Assembly (NCBI GenBank): GCA_026421215.1
Contig: JAPKBN010000003.1
Location: 1 to 45,697, forward strand
From: Dehalococcoidia bacterium
GTDB taxonomy: Bacteria; Chloroflexota; Dehalococcoidia; Lucifugimonadales; Lucifugimonadaceae
Direction: 5' to 3'
Length of the DNA stretch: 45,697 bases
Positions 24,361 through 32,789 of the stretch are shown piece by piece. Made by a program: the position numbers and the translations under genes. Every line of letters starts with the position of its first letter. The stretch's first letter is position 1. A model generated the notes under the pieces. It made no database searches. It was not told the origin of the DNA and worked only from the letters and a program-made list of their open reading frames with translations.

Positions 24361-24373
24361 ACGGGCGTGGGCG
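24321..24373 (+). terminator. Two consecutive hairpins overlapping the operon end
   Basis: Hairpin 1: GTCCGAAGGA (24321-24330) and TCCTTCGGAC (24336-24345), perfect ten-base stem inside the coding end. Hairpin 2: CGCCCAC (24347-24353) with GTGGGCG (24367-24373), with inner CCGT/ACGG pairing and the stop codon in the loop. No T-run follows, so this may be an mRNA 3'-end stabiliser rather than a strict intrinsic terminator. Confidence 0.5.
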
Positions 24374-24548
24374 GACGTAATACTGTCCCCTTACAGATGG
24401 ACGGCCGGTACCATTCTCAATGTTGACGATTTCGCCGGTAAGGGTCCCTAGGATTCGCTCAGAACCCAAACCGGAATCCGCAATCTCAACTGTCTGGAAC
24501 CGATAATACAATCGCCAACGCGTAGATTAATTCGTCGCGTATGCGGCC

Positions 24549-25088
24549 TCAGACCACCATTTTGTCGAGGCCCACGCGCGTGATTTTTGCTACCTCGCTG
24601 AAGGCGAAATACAGCTCCATATCGGTGCTGTCGTTACCTAGATGCTGCTCCACCATCGCCAGAATCTCTGCTGCGTTCCGGCCCCGTAGCGCTGCGATGA
24701 ACGGGAACCCGAACCTCCTTTTGTATGCGCTTAAAAGATGTTCGATCCGCTTCTGTTGAGCAGAAGACAACTTGTCGAAACCCGCGCTTATGTGCTCCTG
24801 TCGCGAGTCAGGAGTCATGGCGTCTATCGCTTCCGGCGTGACCTGCATATCGGAGTGGCCGCGGAGAAATTGGATCTGCGTCCCCCTGTCAGCATCCTTC
24901 AACGCCTGCACCATCCCATCGTGCAACACTCCGACATCCTCGAACGGTCGACCTTCCCAGGCATTTGACGCTATCCATGGTGCGTATTCGAACACCGGAC
25001 TTACCGCCTCAACAAAATCATCGTGGCTCATGTCATTGAGGCTAGCTATCGAAATTCGCTGGTCCTGGCTCTGGGCTTCGGGACTCAT
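24549..25088 (-). CDS. uraD: OHCU decarboxylase (2-oxo-4-hydroxy-4-carboxy-5-ureidoimidazoline decarboxylase) family protein
   Basis: 179 residues from ATG 25088. This enzyme family converts OHCU to (S)-allantoin in urate breakdown. ISIASLNDMSHDDFVEAVSPVFE at the N-terminus, FLRGHSDM (usually HPDL: the His acting in decarboxylation is kept, the following Pro is Ser) and AYKRRFGFPFIAALRGR are recognisable. No uricase, hydroxyisourate hydrolase or allantoinase is in the window, so the gene is an isolated member. The open frame reaches 25130. The call is good at family level; the physiological substrate is less sure because of the altered motif. Confidence 0.82.
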   Translation of the reverse strand: MSPEAQSQDQRISIASLNDMSHDDFVEAVSPVFEYAPWIASNAWEGRPFEDVGVLHDGMVQALKDADRGTQIQFLRGHSDMQVTPEAIDAMTPDSRQEHISAGFDKLSSAQQKRIEHLLSAYKRRFGFPFIAALRGRNAAEILAMVEQHLGNDSTDMELYFAFSEVAKITRVGLDKMVV

Positions 25089-25306
25089 GTTTGTGGCACC
25101 TTCTCTGTGCCGGGATCCCCGGCTCCACAACCGAGATCGAGAACATCAGAGCATCCCGGCAATTCATCGGTCAGGTAGCGAATATACTGCTCCCGCAACC
25201 CGCCATCGTCCTTCCGCGCCTCCACTAGATTAGGCGTCGCCGATGGCATCATAGCCATCGGCAACGATCTGTCTGGCGTCCGCAGACGCCGGGAGTGGAT
25301 TGGTCA

Positions 25307-27061
25307 TCACCCAGCAGAGTGCATCTCGGCGTGTGTCTCCACCGGGTCGTTACCGACTAGGAAGTCGAAATCGCAGCCGTACTGGGCCTGCATAACGTGC
25401 TCGGAAAACATCAAGCCGTAGCCCCGCGTGTAGCGAGGCGCTGGTGCCTTCCATGCCGCTCTTCGTCGTTCCATCTCAGCCTCATCCACCAGTAGATCGA
25501 TCCGTCGTCCCTCGACATCGAGCTCGATCATGTCGCCGTTCTGCACAAGTCCTAGCGGCCCCCCGAGCGCCGATTCCGGCGAGATGTGCAGCACTACCGT
25601 GCCAAACGCCGTGCCGCTCATCCGGGCGTCGCTGATGCGCACCATGTCGCGGACGCCCTGTTCAAGCAGCTTCTTTGGGATTGGCAGCATGCCCCACTCC
25701 GGGATACCTGGTCCTCCGACCGGTCCCGCCGACTTCATCACGAGAACGTCGTCCTTGGTCACGTCCAGATCCAGGTCGTCCACGCGGGCGTGCATATCCT
25801 CATAATTTTCGAATACGACGGCGCGCCCCACATGGTGGAGCAGATCGGGTGAAGCCGCGCTCTGTTTGATCACCGCGCCATCTGGAGCGAGCGAACCATT
25901 TAGCATCGCAATCCCGCCCTCTTCATACATCGGCGTCTCAAGTGTCTTGATGATCTTGTCGTCAATGGCTACGGTGTCGGCGATGTTCTCCCCCAGCGTG
26001 TGCCCGTTGACCGTGATGGTGTCCAGGTGGAGCAGGGGAGCCAGGCGATTTAACACTGCCTCGATGCCGCCTGCATAGAAGAGGTCTTCCATCAGGTACT
26101 CGCCCGACGGCTTCAAGTTGACGATCGTTGGAGTTGCGCGTGAGATCTCGTCGAACTTGTCCGGTGTGAGCTCGTATCCGAGTCTCCCGGCGATGGCAGT
26201 GAGGTGGACAATGGCGTTCGTAGAACCACCGGCTGCCATTAGGAAACGCATTGCGTTTTCGATAGCGTCTTCGGTCATGATGTCGGAAGGCCGGGTGCCC
26301 TTCTCGACGAGATCAACAACCATACGTCCGGCCGTCTCGGCCAGCGCGCTTCGGCGCATGTCGGCACCCGGGATAGACGCACCGCCCGGGGGAGTCATGC
26401 CCAGCGCTTCGGTGATGCCGCCCATTGTGGACGCGGTGCCCATCACCATGCAGTGTCCGGGCGAGCGGTAAATTGCGGACTCAAGCGAGTCGTACTCTTC
26501 CTGAGTGATCGTCCCGGCGCGTAGTTCACCCCAGTAACGTCGGCAGTCCGTGCAGGAGCCAAGTTCCTCACCCTTCCAATTGCCCTTCAGCGAGGGGCCA
26601 CCGGTGACGACGATGGCCGGTAAGTCAGCGCTGGCTGCACCCATCAGCGCGGCGGGTGTGGTCTTGTCGCAACCGGTAAGGAGCACGACGCCGTCGATCG
26701 GCAAACCGCGGATCATCTCTTCGATGTCCATAGCCATCAGGTTGCGTAGAAGCATAGAAGTTGGTTGCAGGAAGAATTCACCGAGAGAGATGGTCGGGAA
26801 CTCGAGCGGGAACCCACCGGCGGCCATGATCCCGCGCTTCACGTGTCCCGCCAGTGCGCGCAAGTGGACGTTACAGTGGGTCGCCTCACTCCACGAGTTG
26901 GCGATACCGATCACGGGCTTTCCTGCAAAGGACTCTTCCGTAAATCCCTGGGACTTAAGCCCGGCACGGTGAAGGAAGCCTTCAAGGTCACGAGGTCCGA
27001 ACCACTCGTGGCTTCTGCGGACCATGTTTTTGCCGTTCGAGTCGTGGCCGTTGCTGCTCAT
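25307..27061 (-). CDS. IlvD/Edd-family sugar-acid dehydratase (arabinonate/xylonate dehydratase-like)
   Basis: 584 residues. Iron-sulfur ligand cysteines are visible at C63 (THCNVHL), C131 (LTGCDKTTP, with K133 as the magnesium-carbamate Lys) and C204 (GHCMVMGTASTMG), the pattern of [2Fe-2S] sugar-acid dehydratases. FVPMALAAGGSTNA-like region appears as RFLMAAGGSTNAIVHL, and SDARMSGTAFGTVVLHISPE carries the catalytic Ser. The HEWFG...LEGFLHRAG opening resembles arabinonate/xylonate dehydratases more than the valine-pathway IlvD. It turns an aldonate into a 2-keto-3-deoxy acid. ATG at 27061 after AGGGA. A single-gene unit; the HpaI-type aldolase at 43.2 kb could act on such products. Confidence 0.9.
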   Translation of the reverse strand: MSSNGHDSNGKNMVRRSHEWFGPRDLEGFLHRAGLKSQGFTEESFAGKPVIGIANSWSEATHCNVHLRALAGHVKRGIMAAGGFPLEFPTISLGEFFLQPTSMLLRNLMAMDIEEMIRGLPIDGVVLLTGCDKTTPAALMGAASADLPAIVVTGGPSLKGNWKGEELGSCTDCRRYWGELRAGTITQEEYDSLESAIYRSPGHCMVMGTASTMGGITEALGMTPPGGASIPGADMRRSALAETAGRMVVDLVEKGTRPSDIMTEDAIENAMRFLMAAGGSTNAIVHLTAIAGRLGYELTPDKFDEISRATPTIVNLKPSGEYLMEDLFYAGGIEAVLNRLAPLLHLDTITVNGHTLGENIADTVAIDDKIIKTLETPMYEEGGIAMLNGSLAPDGAVIKQSAASPDLLHHVGRAVVFENYEDMHARVDDLDLDVTKDDVLVMKSAGPVGGPGIPEWGMLPIPKKLLEQGVRDMVRISDARMSGTAFGTVVLHISPESALGGPLGLVQNGDMIELDVEGRRIDLLVDEAEMERRRAAWKAPAPRYTRGYGLMFSEHVMQAQYGCDFDFLVGNDPVETHAEMHSAG

Positions 27062-27262
27062 GCGTATCCCTGTTCGTTACGGTTGTGTGATGACTGATAC
27101 AAACGATGCCGCCGAACCTACATTCAACGTGCCGTCAAGATGGCCTGCTAGGGCGGCGCGGAGTGTAGCACGGGGTCGCCAGAATCCTTCGAATGACGTG
27201 TAGAGTTGTGGAGGTAAATTTCAGAGTCGGGCGACTATTCACAAGGACCAAACTGACACGAT

Positions 27263-27604
27263 ATGAGACTGTCCGGGTTCACGCGCATGGGCGCCATGAT
27301 CGGCTTCTTTGGCGCTATCGCCATCATGTTGATCTCCGCACTCCAGTTCGATTCCGATGAGGTGTCACGTAAAGACGTGATCCTCGCCGAAATCTTGTTC
27401 GGCATCCCGATATTCACGATTGCCGGGGCCGCTCTCGGCGCCGGATGGGACTTCTTTGAGAAGTGGAGCGCATCACGAGACGCACAGGCCGTTCCGGCAA
27501 TTGAAGAGGTGAAAGACCCCGATAATTCGCCGCCGCCCACAGCTTCGCTAAACCCGCAACGCGGGCGTCGCCGCAATCCCCCGGGTGGACGTCGACAACA
27601 CTAG
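27263..27604 (+). CDS. Small membrane protein with two predicted helices and basic tail
   Basis: 113 residues; family not recognised. Hydrophobic stretches at about 10-27 (AMIGFFGAIAIMLISALQ) and 39-60 (ILAEILFGIPIFTIAGAALG) suggest two membrane helices joined by a short acidic loop. The C-terminal third is charged, Pro-rich and ends in an Arg-rich tail (RGRRRNPPGGRRQ) that should stay in the cytoplasm. ATG at 27263 with a distant AAGGA. Divergent from the dehydratase and 150 bases from the TPP-enzyme pair. Codon usage looks normal. Real but of unknown role. Confidence 0.6.
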   Translation: MRLSGFTRMGAMIGFFGAIAIMLISALQFDSDEVSRKDVILAEILFGIPIFTIAGAALGAGWDFFEKWSASRDAQAVPAIEEVKDPDNSPPPTASLNPQRGRRRNPPGGRRQH

Positions 27605-27754
27605 GATCGCGTCGCGTAGCGATACCCAGAGGACGGACTGGATGTTGAGGTGTTCAGGAACCACGATTTTCGGTCCGGCTATTACGATTATCGATTGGGA
27701 GGCGTATGATCCCGACATTCACGCTGGTACGGGCCTTCGTTGGATGCCCGATAG

Positions 27755-28309
27755 ATGACAGCGGATACCGTGTTGAAGGAGAAAAACGACTTGGTCGAAC
27801 AACAGGCTGCAATCCTCAGGCCAGAGACACTGGTCGACGAATTTAAGAAAAACGGCGTGACCCACGTCGTCACGATTCCTGACAGCGAGACCAACTATCT
27901 TTATGAATTGATGGTGGATCAGGACTGGCTCGACGTTATCCCGATCTCACGTGAAGGTGAGGCATCGGCAACGGCTCTCGGTCTCTGTGTCGCCGGCAAA
28001 GTCCCCGTTGTTCTGATCCAGAACACCGGGATGATGGAATCGGGAGACTCGATAAGGGGCATGGCGCTCGATGCCGGGTTCCCGATGGTCTTCGTTGTCG
28101 GATATCGCGGGTGGACGCGGCGAGGTGTGATCCGCGACTCTGCGGCGAAGTACACCGAACCGTTCCTGAACGCTTTCGGACTCGATTACTACTTTGTTGA
28201 GAGCAACACCGACGGCGACCGGATCACCACTGCGTTCGAGCAGGCAAATGCGACCAAGCGCCCGGTTGTGGTGCTTATCGGCGACGAATACCACGGCTTC
28301 AACCGCTAA
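27755..28309 (+). CDS. TPP-dependent decarboxylase alpha subunit (sulfopyruvate/phosphonopyruvate decarboxylase-like)
   Basis: 184 residues, the N-terminal half of a two-subunit decarboxylase. TIPDSETNYLYEL, ISREGEASATALGL (activating Glu) and LIQNTGMMESGDSIRGMALDAGFPMVFVVGYRGWTRRG are all close to the orphan alpha subunit at 3184-3696. The beta subunit follows after 110 bases. The pair would decarboxylate a 2-oxo acid bearing a sulfonate, phosphonate or carboxylate. Start ATG 27755 lacks a clear ribosome site; an internal start is possible, but the N-terminal extension (about 25 residues beyond the orphan copy) is polar and could be real. Confidence 0.87.
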   Translation: MTADTVLKEKNDLVEQQAAILRPETLVDEFKKNGVTHVVTIPDSETNYLYELMVDQDWLDVIPISREGEASATALGLCVAGKVPVVLIQNTGMMESGDSIRGMALDAGFPMVFVVGYRGWTRRGVIRDSAAKYTEPFLNAFGLDYYFVESNTDGDRITTAFEQANATKRPVVVLIGDEYHGFNR

Positions 28310-28419
28310 TCCGGTCTCGGATGCTGGCTGCTCAATCTCAGTGGCCGGCATTAGTAACCAATTCAACCGGATCAGCTACTGGACGCCCGTTACTTATTCG
28401 GGCCTTTAAGGGGAACTAA

Positions 28420-29007
28420 ATGATCAAATCTCAGGACGTGTTCCGCGTTTTCGAACCGCATCGTGGCAAGGCAATTGTGACCACGAGTGGGACGTCGGGA
28501 CGGAACTGGCCGGACGCAAGTAAGAACCCGGAACGCGACATTTCGATGGGCTCAGCAATGGGCCAGACTACTTCGGCGGCGTTTGGACTTGCACTGGGTC
28601 TGCCGGACGAAAAAATCGTCCTGTTCGACTCAGAGGGCGCACTGCTCATGAACCTTGGGGTGTTGGCGTCTATCGCAGGAAAGCAGCCGAAGAACTTCGT
28701 CCACTTCCTGCTTGACAACGAGGTCTACGCTACGACCGGTGGGCAGCCTGTTCCGAACAACGCGAATATCGACTACGCCGGTATGGCGAAGGCGATCGGT
28801 TACGCCTCGACCCACCACTTTGACGACCTCGAAGACTTTGCGACGCAGGTCGAGGGGATCATGGCCGAAGAAGGCCCGGTGTTCGTTTCGATCAAGGTCG
28901 TTCCCGAGGTAGAGAATATGCCGATGGGATTGCGTGCACAGCGAAAGACACGGACCAGGCCGGAAACCATTGCAGCGCTGCAAGAAGAGCTAGGAATCAC
29001 CGGCTAA
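28420..29007 (+). CDS. TPP-dependent decarboxylase beta subunit with altered GDG motif
   Basis: 195 residues, the TPP-pyrophosphate-binding half. GSAMGQTTSAAFGLALGLP is followed by LFDSEGALLMNLGVLASIA and LLDNEVYATTGGQP. In relatives the magnesium/pyrophosphate motif begins GDG and ends NN about 26 residues later; here it reads S71-E72-G73 and D99-N100. The spacing is preserved, so Asp-to-Glu and Gly-to-Ser substitutions affect only the metal-binding turn. ATG at 28420 after AAGGGG. Followed by a strong hairpin terminator at 29060-29097. Pairs with 27755-28309; it may also serve the orphan alpha subunit at 3.2 kb. Confidence 0.87.
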   Translation: MIKSQDVFRVFEPHRGKAIVTTSGTSGRNWPDASKNPERDISMGSAMGQTTSAAFGLALGLPDEKIVLFDSEGALLMNLGVLASIAGKQPKNFVHFLLDNEVYATTGGQPVPNNANIDYAGMAKAIGYASTHHFDDLEDFATQVEGIMAEEGPVFVSIKVVPEVENMPMGLRAQRKTRTRPETIAALQEELGITG

Positions 29008-29059
29008 GTTTCTCCGCGACCCGCGACCGTTGATCGCACGGTCTGATGAAAGTTAAAGA

Positions 29060-29097
29060 CGAGAAAAGGCGTCACCTACGGGTGGCGCCTTTTCTCG
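29060..29097. terminator. Strong bidirectional hairpin terminator with UNCG-type loop
   Basis: A 17-base stem (29060-29076 with 29081-29097; one G-T wobble) closed by the tetraloop TACG between C and G, i.e. C(UACG)G in RNA. The stem contains AAAAGG on one side and CCTTTT on the other, giving an A/T tract in both orientations, so it can terminate the plus-strand TPP genes and the minus-strand small membrane gene. Confidence 0.85.
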
Positions 29098-29122
29098 CGT
29101 AAACAAGTGCGCACTGGTACGG

Positions 29123-29320
29123 TTATCCAACCGTTAGGATGATGATAACTATGACGATGATCACGGCAGCCGCCCCGATCATGACGCTCCAGTTGCCCCC
29201 ACTTCCGATCATCCGATCGCCAACGCTGCGGCGTCTCCCGCGCTTGTTACGTCGCTCGGTACAGGTAACGCAGGTACAGGTAGGTGGGTGGGGACTGCGT
29301 CCGTAATCTCTATCCAGCAA
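29123..29320 (-). CDS. Small tail-anchored membrane protein with CxCxxC motif
   Basis: 65 residues. An N-terminal Pro/Cys segment (HPPTCTCVTCTERR, residues about 11-24) has three cysteines that could bind zinc or iron. A basic linker (RNKRGRRRS) follows, then a C-terminal helix of about 20 hydrophobic residues (SVMIGAAAVIIVIVIIILTV) that ends the protein, as in tail-anchored proteins. TTG at 29320 is preceded by GGAGG at 5-base spacing, strong support for translation. Single gene facing the TPP operon with a shared terminator between. Family not recognised. Confidence 0.7.
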   Translation of the reverse strand: MLDRDYGRSPHPPTCTCVTCTERRNKRGRRRSVGDRMIGSGGNWSVMIGAAAVIIVIVIIILTVG

Positions 29321-29728
29321 GCGGACCTCCAGTTTGGCGTGCCCGGTTTGGTGTCCGAGGTTGTCTACAGCTTAGCCCTCTTGCGGCTTCCGGTTTAGCA
29401 CTGAATTACGGCAGGCAGCGTTATTGCGAGATAACCGATTGTAGATAGTTATCGGTGACGTATCGGAATGTGGCTGCACGGTTACTCTGCCGGTAAAGGC
29501 CCCTGAGACTTATACCTTCAAGATCGCCGGTTCATGTCGTTCTTTTTGCGATGACGATATGAGTGATCTCTTTTGTCGTCACACATATGTCCTCACAGGC
29601 ATACAGTCGATGTGTGAGAGAAGTTCTGAACTGTTCGTGCGTTCAGATACAATTCTGTTCTTCAGCGCCCCGGATTTACGATCCTGGCAACAATCGTTTA
29701 GCGCCTGTTTGTAGAAAGCCACTGTACG
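29321..29728. other. Gene-free region with several inverted repeats
   Basis: About 400 bases without a convincing gene. It contains TCACACAT (29579-29586) paired with ATGTGTGA (29610-29617), perfect eight-base arms, and TCTGAAC (29625-29631) paired with GTTCAGA (29641-29647) around nine bases, directly followed by a TACAAT -10-like hexamer (29648-29653). These are plausible control elements for the alcohol dehydrogenase downstream; no known riboswitch was recognised. Confidence 0.45.
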
Positions 29729-31024
29729 TTGACATCAACACCTCCGATAACAACAGATACCGCGTTTGCAATCGATAACTCGTCCATTCACTTTGGTTCC
29801 GGCGTTACAGGGGAAGTTGGGTTTGAGATGCGGCGGCTCGGCGCGAAGCGGGTGATGGTGGTGACCGACCCGCGTTTGAAAAACAGCCGGGCCGTCGGCA
29901 TTACGATGGAGTCCCTTGCAGCTGAGGGCCTCGACGCCGTGCTGTTCGATCGCGTCGAGGTCGAACCAACCGACCTGTCGTTCAAGGATGCCATCGCTTT
30001 TGCGATAGATGGCAAATTCGATGGGTACGTCGGTGTCGGCGGAGGCTCGGCGATCGATACATGCAAGGCCGCCAACCTTTACGCTACGTTCCCGGCCGAC
30101 TTTCTTGACTACGTAAACGCCCCGATCGGGAAAGGCAAACTGGCGCCAGGACCGCTGAAGCCGATGATCGCCATCCCGACAACGGCGGGCACCGGTAGCG
30201 AGACGACCGGTGGCGCTATTTTCGATCTGCTGGAGATGAAGGCGAAGACTGGTATCTCCGATCGTGCCATCCGACCGACGATTGGTCTCGTGGATCCGGA
30301 TAATTCCGACACGATGCCGTCGATGGTTGCGGCGTGCAGCGGATTCGACGTCCTGTGCCACTCCCTTGAATCGTACACGGCGATCCCGTTCAGTGACCGG
30401 GAAGCACCGGAGGACCCGGGGAAGCGGCCGGCGTATCAAGGAGCCAACCCGATTAGCGATGTGTGGGCGATGGCCGCACTGGAGATGGTGGCAAAAAACA
30501 TCATTCCGGCCGTCAAAGACCCGAACGACCAGGCGGCGCGCTCCAACATGATGCTTGCCGCCACGTTTGCCGGGGTCGGATTCGGAAACGCCGGCGTCCA
30601 CCTAGCCCACGGCATGTCGTACCCGGTGTCCGGAATGGTGAAGGAGTACGTTCCGGAAGGTTATCCGGAAGGCCACGCGATGGTGCCGCACGGCATGGGG
30701 GTGATCCTGACAGCCCCCTCAGTGTTCCGATACACGGCGCCGACCAACCCGGACCGACACTTGCACTGTGCCCGAATTCTCGGAGCTGACACAAGGGGAG
30801 CTAGCCCGGAGGACGCTGGTGATCTGCTGGCGACCGCAATCGTCGGATTCATAAGGGATCTGGATATGCCAAACGGCTTGGCTGGCGTCGGATACACATC
30901 AGCGGACATTGGTGCCCTGGTGGCGGGAACCCTGCCGCAGCATCGTGTGACCAAGCTGTCTCCTCGCCCAATCGACGAGCCCAATCTGCAACGGATGTTC
31001 CAGGATTCGATGACCCTCTGGTAA
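29729..31024 (+). CDS. Iron-containing alcohol dehydrogenase, hydroxyacid-oxoacid transhydrogenase (HOT) type
   Basis: 431 residues. FAIDNSSIHFGSGVTGEVG and AKRVMVVTDPRLKNS open the fold as in ADHFE1/HOT; GVGGGSAIDTCKA is the nucleotide loop; IPTTAGTGSETT, FDVLCHSLESY and GVHLAHGMSYPVSG carry the metal ligands. HOT enzymes oxidise 4-hydroxybutyrate or similar hydroxyacids while reducing 2-oxoglutarate, without free NAD. TTG start at 29729 with poor ribosome site; the first 12 residues may be lost if a later start is used. It precedes the CoA-transferase pair by 72 bases, so a hydroxyacid to semialdehyde to acyl-CoA route is plausible. Confidence 0.88.
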   Translation: MTSTPPITTDTAFAIDNSSIHFGSGVTGEVGFEMRRLGAKRVMVVTDPRLKNSRAVGITMESLAAEGLDAVLFDRVEVEPTDLSFKDAIAFAIDGKFDGYVGVGGGSAIDTCKAANLYATFPADFLDYVNAPIGKGKLAPGPLKPMIAIPTTAGTGSETTGGAIFDLLEMKAKTGISDRAIRPTIGLVDPDNSDTMPSMVAACSGFDVLCHSLESYTAIPFSDREAPEDPGKRPAYQGANPISDVWAMAALEMVAKNIIPAVKDPNDQAARSNMMLAATFAGVGFGNAGVHLAHGMSYPVSGMVKEYVPEGYPEGHAMVPHGMGVILTAPSVFRYTAPTNPDRHLHCARILGADTRGASPEDAGDLLATAIVGFIRDLDMPNGLAGVGYTSADIGALVAGTLPQHRVTKLSPRPIDEPNLQRMFQDSMTLW

Positions 31025-31096
31025 CCAACCATTGGTCTGAATATCTGGACAGGTAATTCCTGAATATCCTTTGAGGACGTTTACAATCCTGTTGAT

Positions 31097-31840
31097 ATGC
31101 CGATAGATAAAACCGTAAATAATTTCGCCGAAGCCGTGTCCGATATATCTGATGGTTCGGTGGTGATGATCGGGGGTTTTGGTGGTGCAGGTGGGATGCC
31201 GCATCTTTTGATGCTGGCGCTCCGAGACCAGGGTTCACGCAACCTCACTATCGTTGGGAACACGGCTGGTATAGCCGCGCCAACAGGCTTTGGTTGGCCA
31301 GAAGGTGTGGAACCGATAGACCACGCCGTACTGATCGAGAACGGGCAGGTTACAAAGGTCATAGCGTCGTTCCCGGTTTCCGGATCTGTGTCGCGTCCCA
31401 ACGCGTTCGAGACTGGATTTCGGGCAGGTGAAATAGAGCTCGAGGTCGTCCCTCAAGGCACGCTGGCCGAGAGGATGCGTGCAGCCGGAGCTGGGATCGC
31501 CGCGTTTTACACGCCAACCGCCGCCGGAACGATGCTGGCCGAGGGCAAAGAGTCACGGATGTTCGGCGGGCGTGAGTATGTGCTCGAGGAGGCATTGCAT
31601 GCCGACTTTGCGCTGATAAGGGCGAGGACGGCGGATACGCTTGGCAACTTGATTTACAAAGGTACCTCCCGCACCTTCAACCCTCCAATGGCGGCGGCGG
31701 CTCGCGTGACAATCGCCGAAGTTGACGAGATAGTCGAACCGGGAGGGATCGACCCAGAACGTGTCGACACGCCAGGGATCTACATCCAACGGATAGTCGT
31801 CCGCCCCCCAGTTTTAGAAGGCGGTTTGGAGCTGCCATGA
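31097..31840 (+). CDS. 3-oxoacid CoA-transferase-type subunit A
   Basis: 247 residues of a family I CoA-transferase alpha subunit. VVMIGGFGGAGGMPHLLMLAL (residues about 16-36) is the CoA-binding glycine loop, and EVVPQGTLAERMRAAGAGIAAFYTPT follows. The protein moves CoA between acyl-CoA and a free acid such as 3-oxoadipate, acetoacetate or glutaconate. ATG at 31097; the B subunit begins 91 bases later. The two halves are separate genes as in bacterial AtoDA/ScoAB/PcaIJ. Substrate not identifiable. Confidence 0.9.
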   Translation: MPIDKTVNNFAEAVSDISDGSVVMIGGFGGAGGMPHLLMLALRDQGSRNLTIVGNTAGIAAPTGFGWPEGVEPIDHAVLIENGQVTKVIASFPVSGSVSRPNAFETGFRAGEIELEVVPQGTLAERMRAAGAGIAAFYTPTAAGTMLAEGKESRMFGGREYVLEEALHADFALIRARTADTLGNLIYKGTSRTFNPPMAAAARVTIAEVDEIVEPGGIDPERVDTPGIYIQRIVVRPPVLEGGLELP

Positions 31841-31931
31841 TGAAACTCAAATGCGTTCTCTCTCAGCGGTTAAGGCCACAAGCATCAAGGGTGAGCGGGC
31901 CGAGGGCGACAACCGAACTAGGCGGGATAAC

Positions 31932-32612
31932 ATGACAGACCCCGCGCCCCGGCTAGGCCGTGAAGTGATCGCCATGCGCGTTGCGCGTGAGTTTCGTGAT
32001 GGTGAGGTCGTTAACCTCGGCATCGGCATCCCAACACTGTGTTCCGACTTTGTGCCGCCCGGCGTTCAACTCATGTATCACTCGGAAAGCGGCTTGCTGA
32101 ACTGCGGACCGTTGGCCGACGAGGGGCACGGTGATGTGGACTTGATCAACGCCGGCGGCCAGTTTCTCAGCCCGATACCGGGCATGGCGTATTTCGATTC
32201 CGCTGAGGCGTTCGCCATGATTCGAGGTGGCCATGTGGACGTCACCGCTCTCGGCGCATTGCAGGTTTCGGAGACCGGCGATCTGGCGAACTGGTTCCTC
32301 CCAGCACGCGGTGTCGGAAACGTCGGCGGGGCGATGGACCTGGCCGTTGGCGCGAAACGCGTTATCGTGGCGATGGAACACAACGGACGTGACAAAACAC
32401 CAAAAATAGTTTCGGAGTGCAGTTTCCCACTCACAGGCCAAGGATGCGTGGGGTTGATAGTTACCGACATCGCCGTGATTGAAGTGCTGCCAGAAGGTGG
32501 GGGGCTACGGCTTATCGAGCACGCGCCCGGCTGGGACGCGGCCTCAATCCAGTCTCATACGGGAGCCAAGTTGGCGGTGTCGCCGGACCTTGCCGAGATC
32601 ACACTGGCCTGA
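31932..32612 (+). CDS. 3-oxoacid CoA-transferase-type subunit B
   Basis: 226 residues from ATG 31932; an upstream in-frame start (31851) would add a non-conserved 27-residue stretch. GEVVNLGIGIPTLCSDFVPPG and MYHSESGLLNCGP contain the family signature, with Glu52 as the residue that forms the glutamyl-CoA thioester. GGAMDLAVGAKRVIVAMEHN and CSFPLTGQGCVGLIVTDIAV complete the beta subunit. Last gene of the 29.7-32.6 kb plus-strand group; convergent with the sulfatase gene. Confidence 0.92.
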   Translation: MTDPAPRLGREVIAMRVAREFRDGEVVNLGIGIPTLCSDFVPPGVQLMYHSESGLLNCGPLADEGHGDVDLINAGGQFLSPIPGMAYFDSAEAFAMIRGGHVDVTALGALQVSETGDLANWFLPARGVGNVGGAMDLAVGAKRVIVAMEHNGRDKTPKIVSECSFPLTGQGCVGLIVTDIAVIEVLPEGGGLRLIEHAPGWDAASIQSHTGAKLAVSPDLAEITLA

Positions 32613-32789
32613 TCACGACACCAATTTGGTCTACCGCGCATCTGTTGTTGCGCCACATCCGTAATCCCCATTCACGACGATTCGTCATAATGTCGATCCT
32701 CGATGAGAAAGATGAAGAAATTGGGGTGTGAGTCAAGCTTCTAGATACTCGACGGGCTTGGCCGATCAGATCAATAGTGTTCTCTACCC

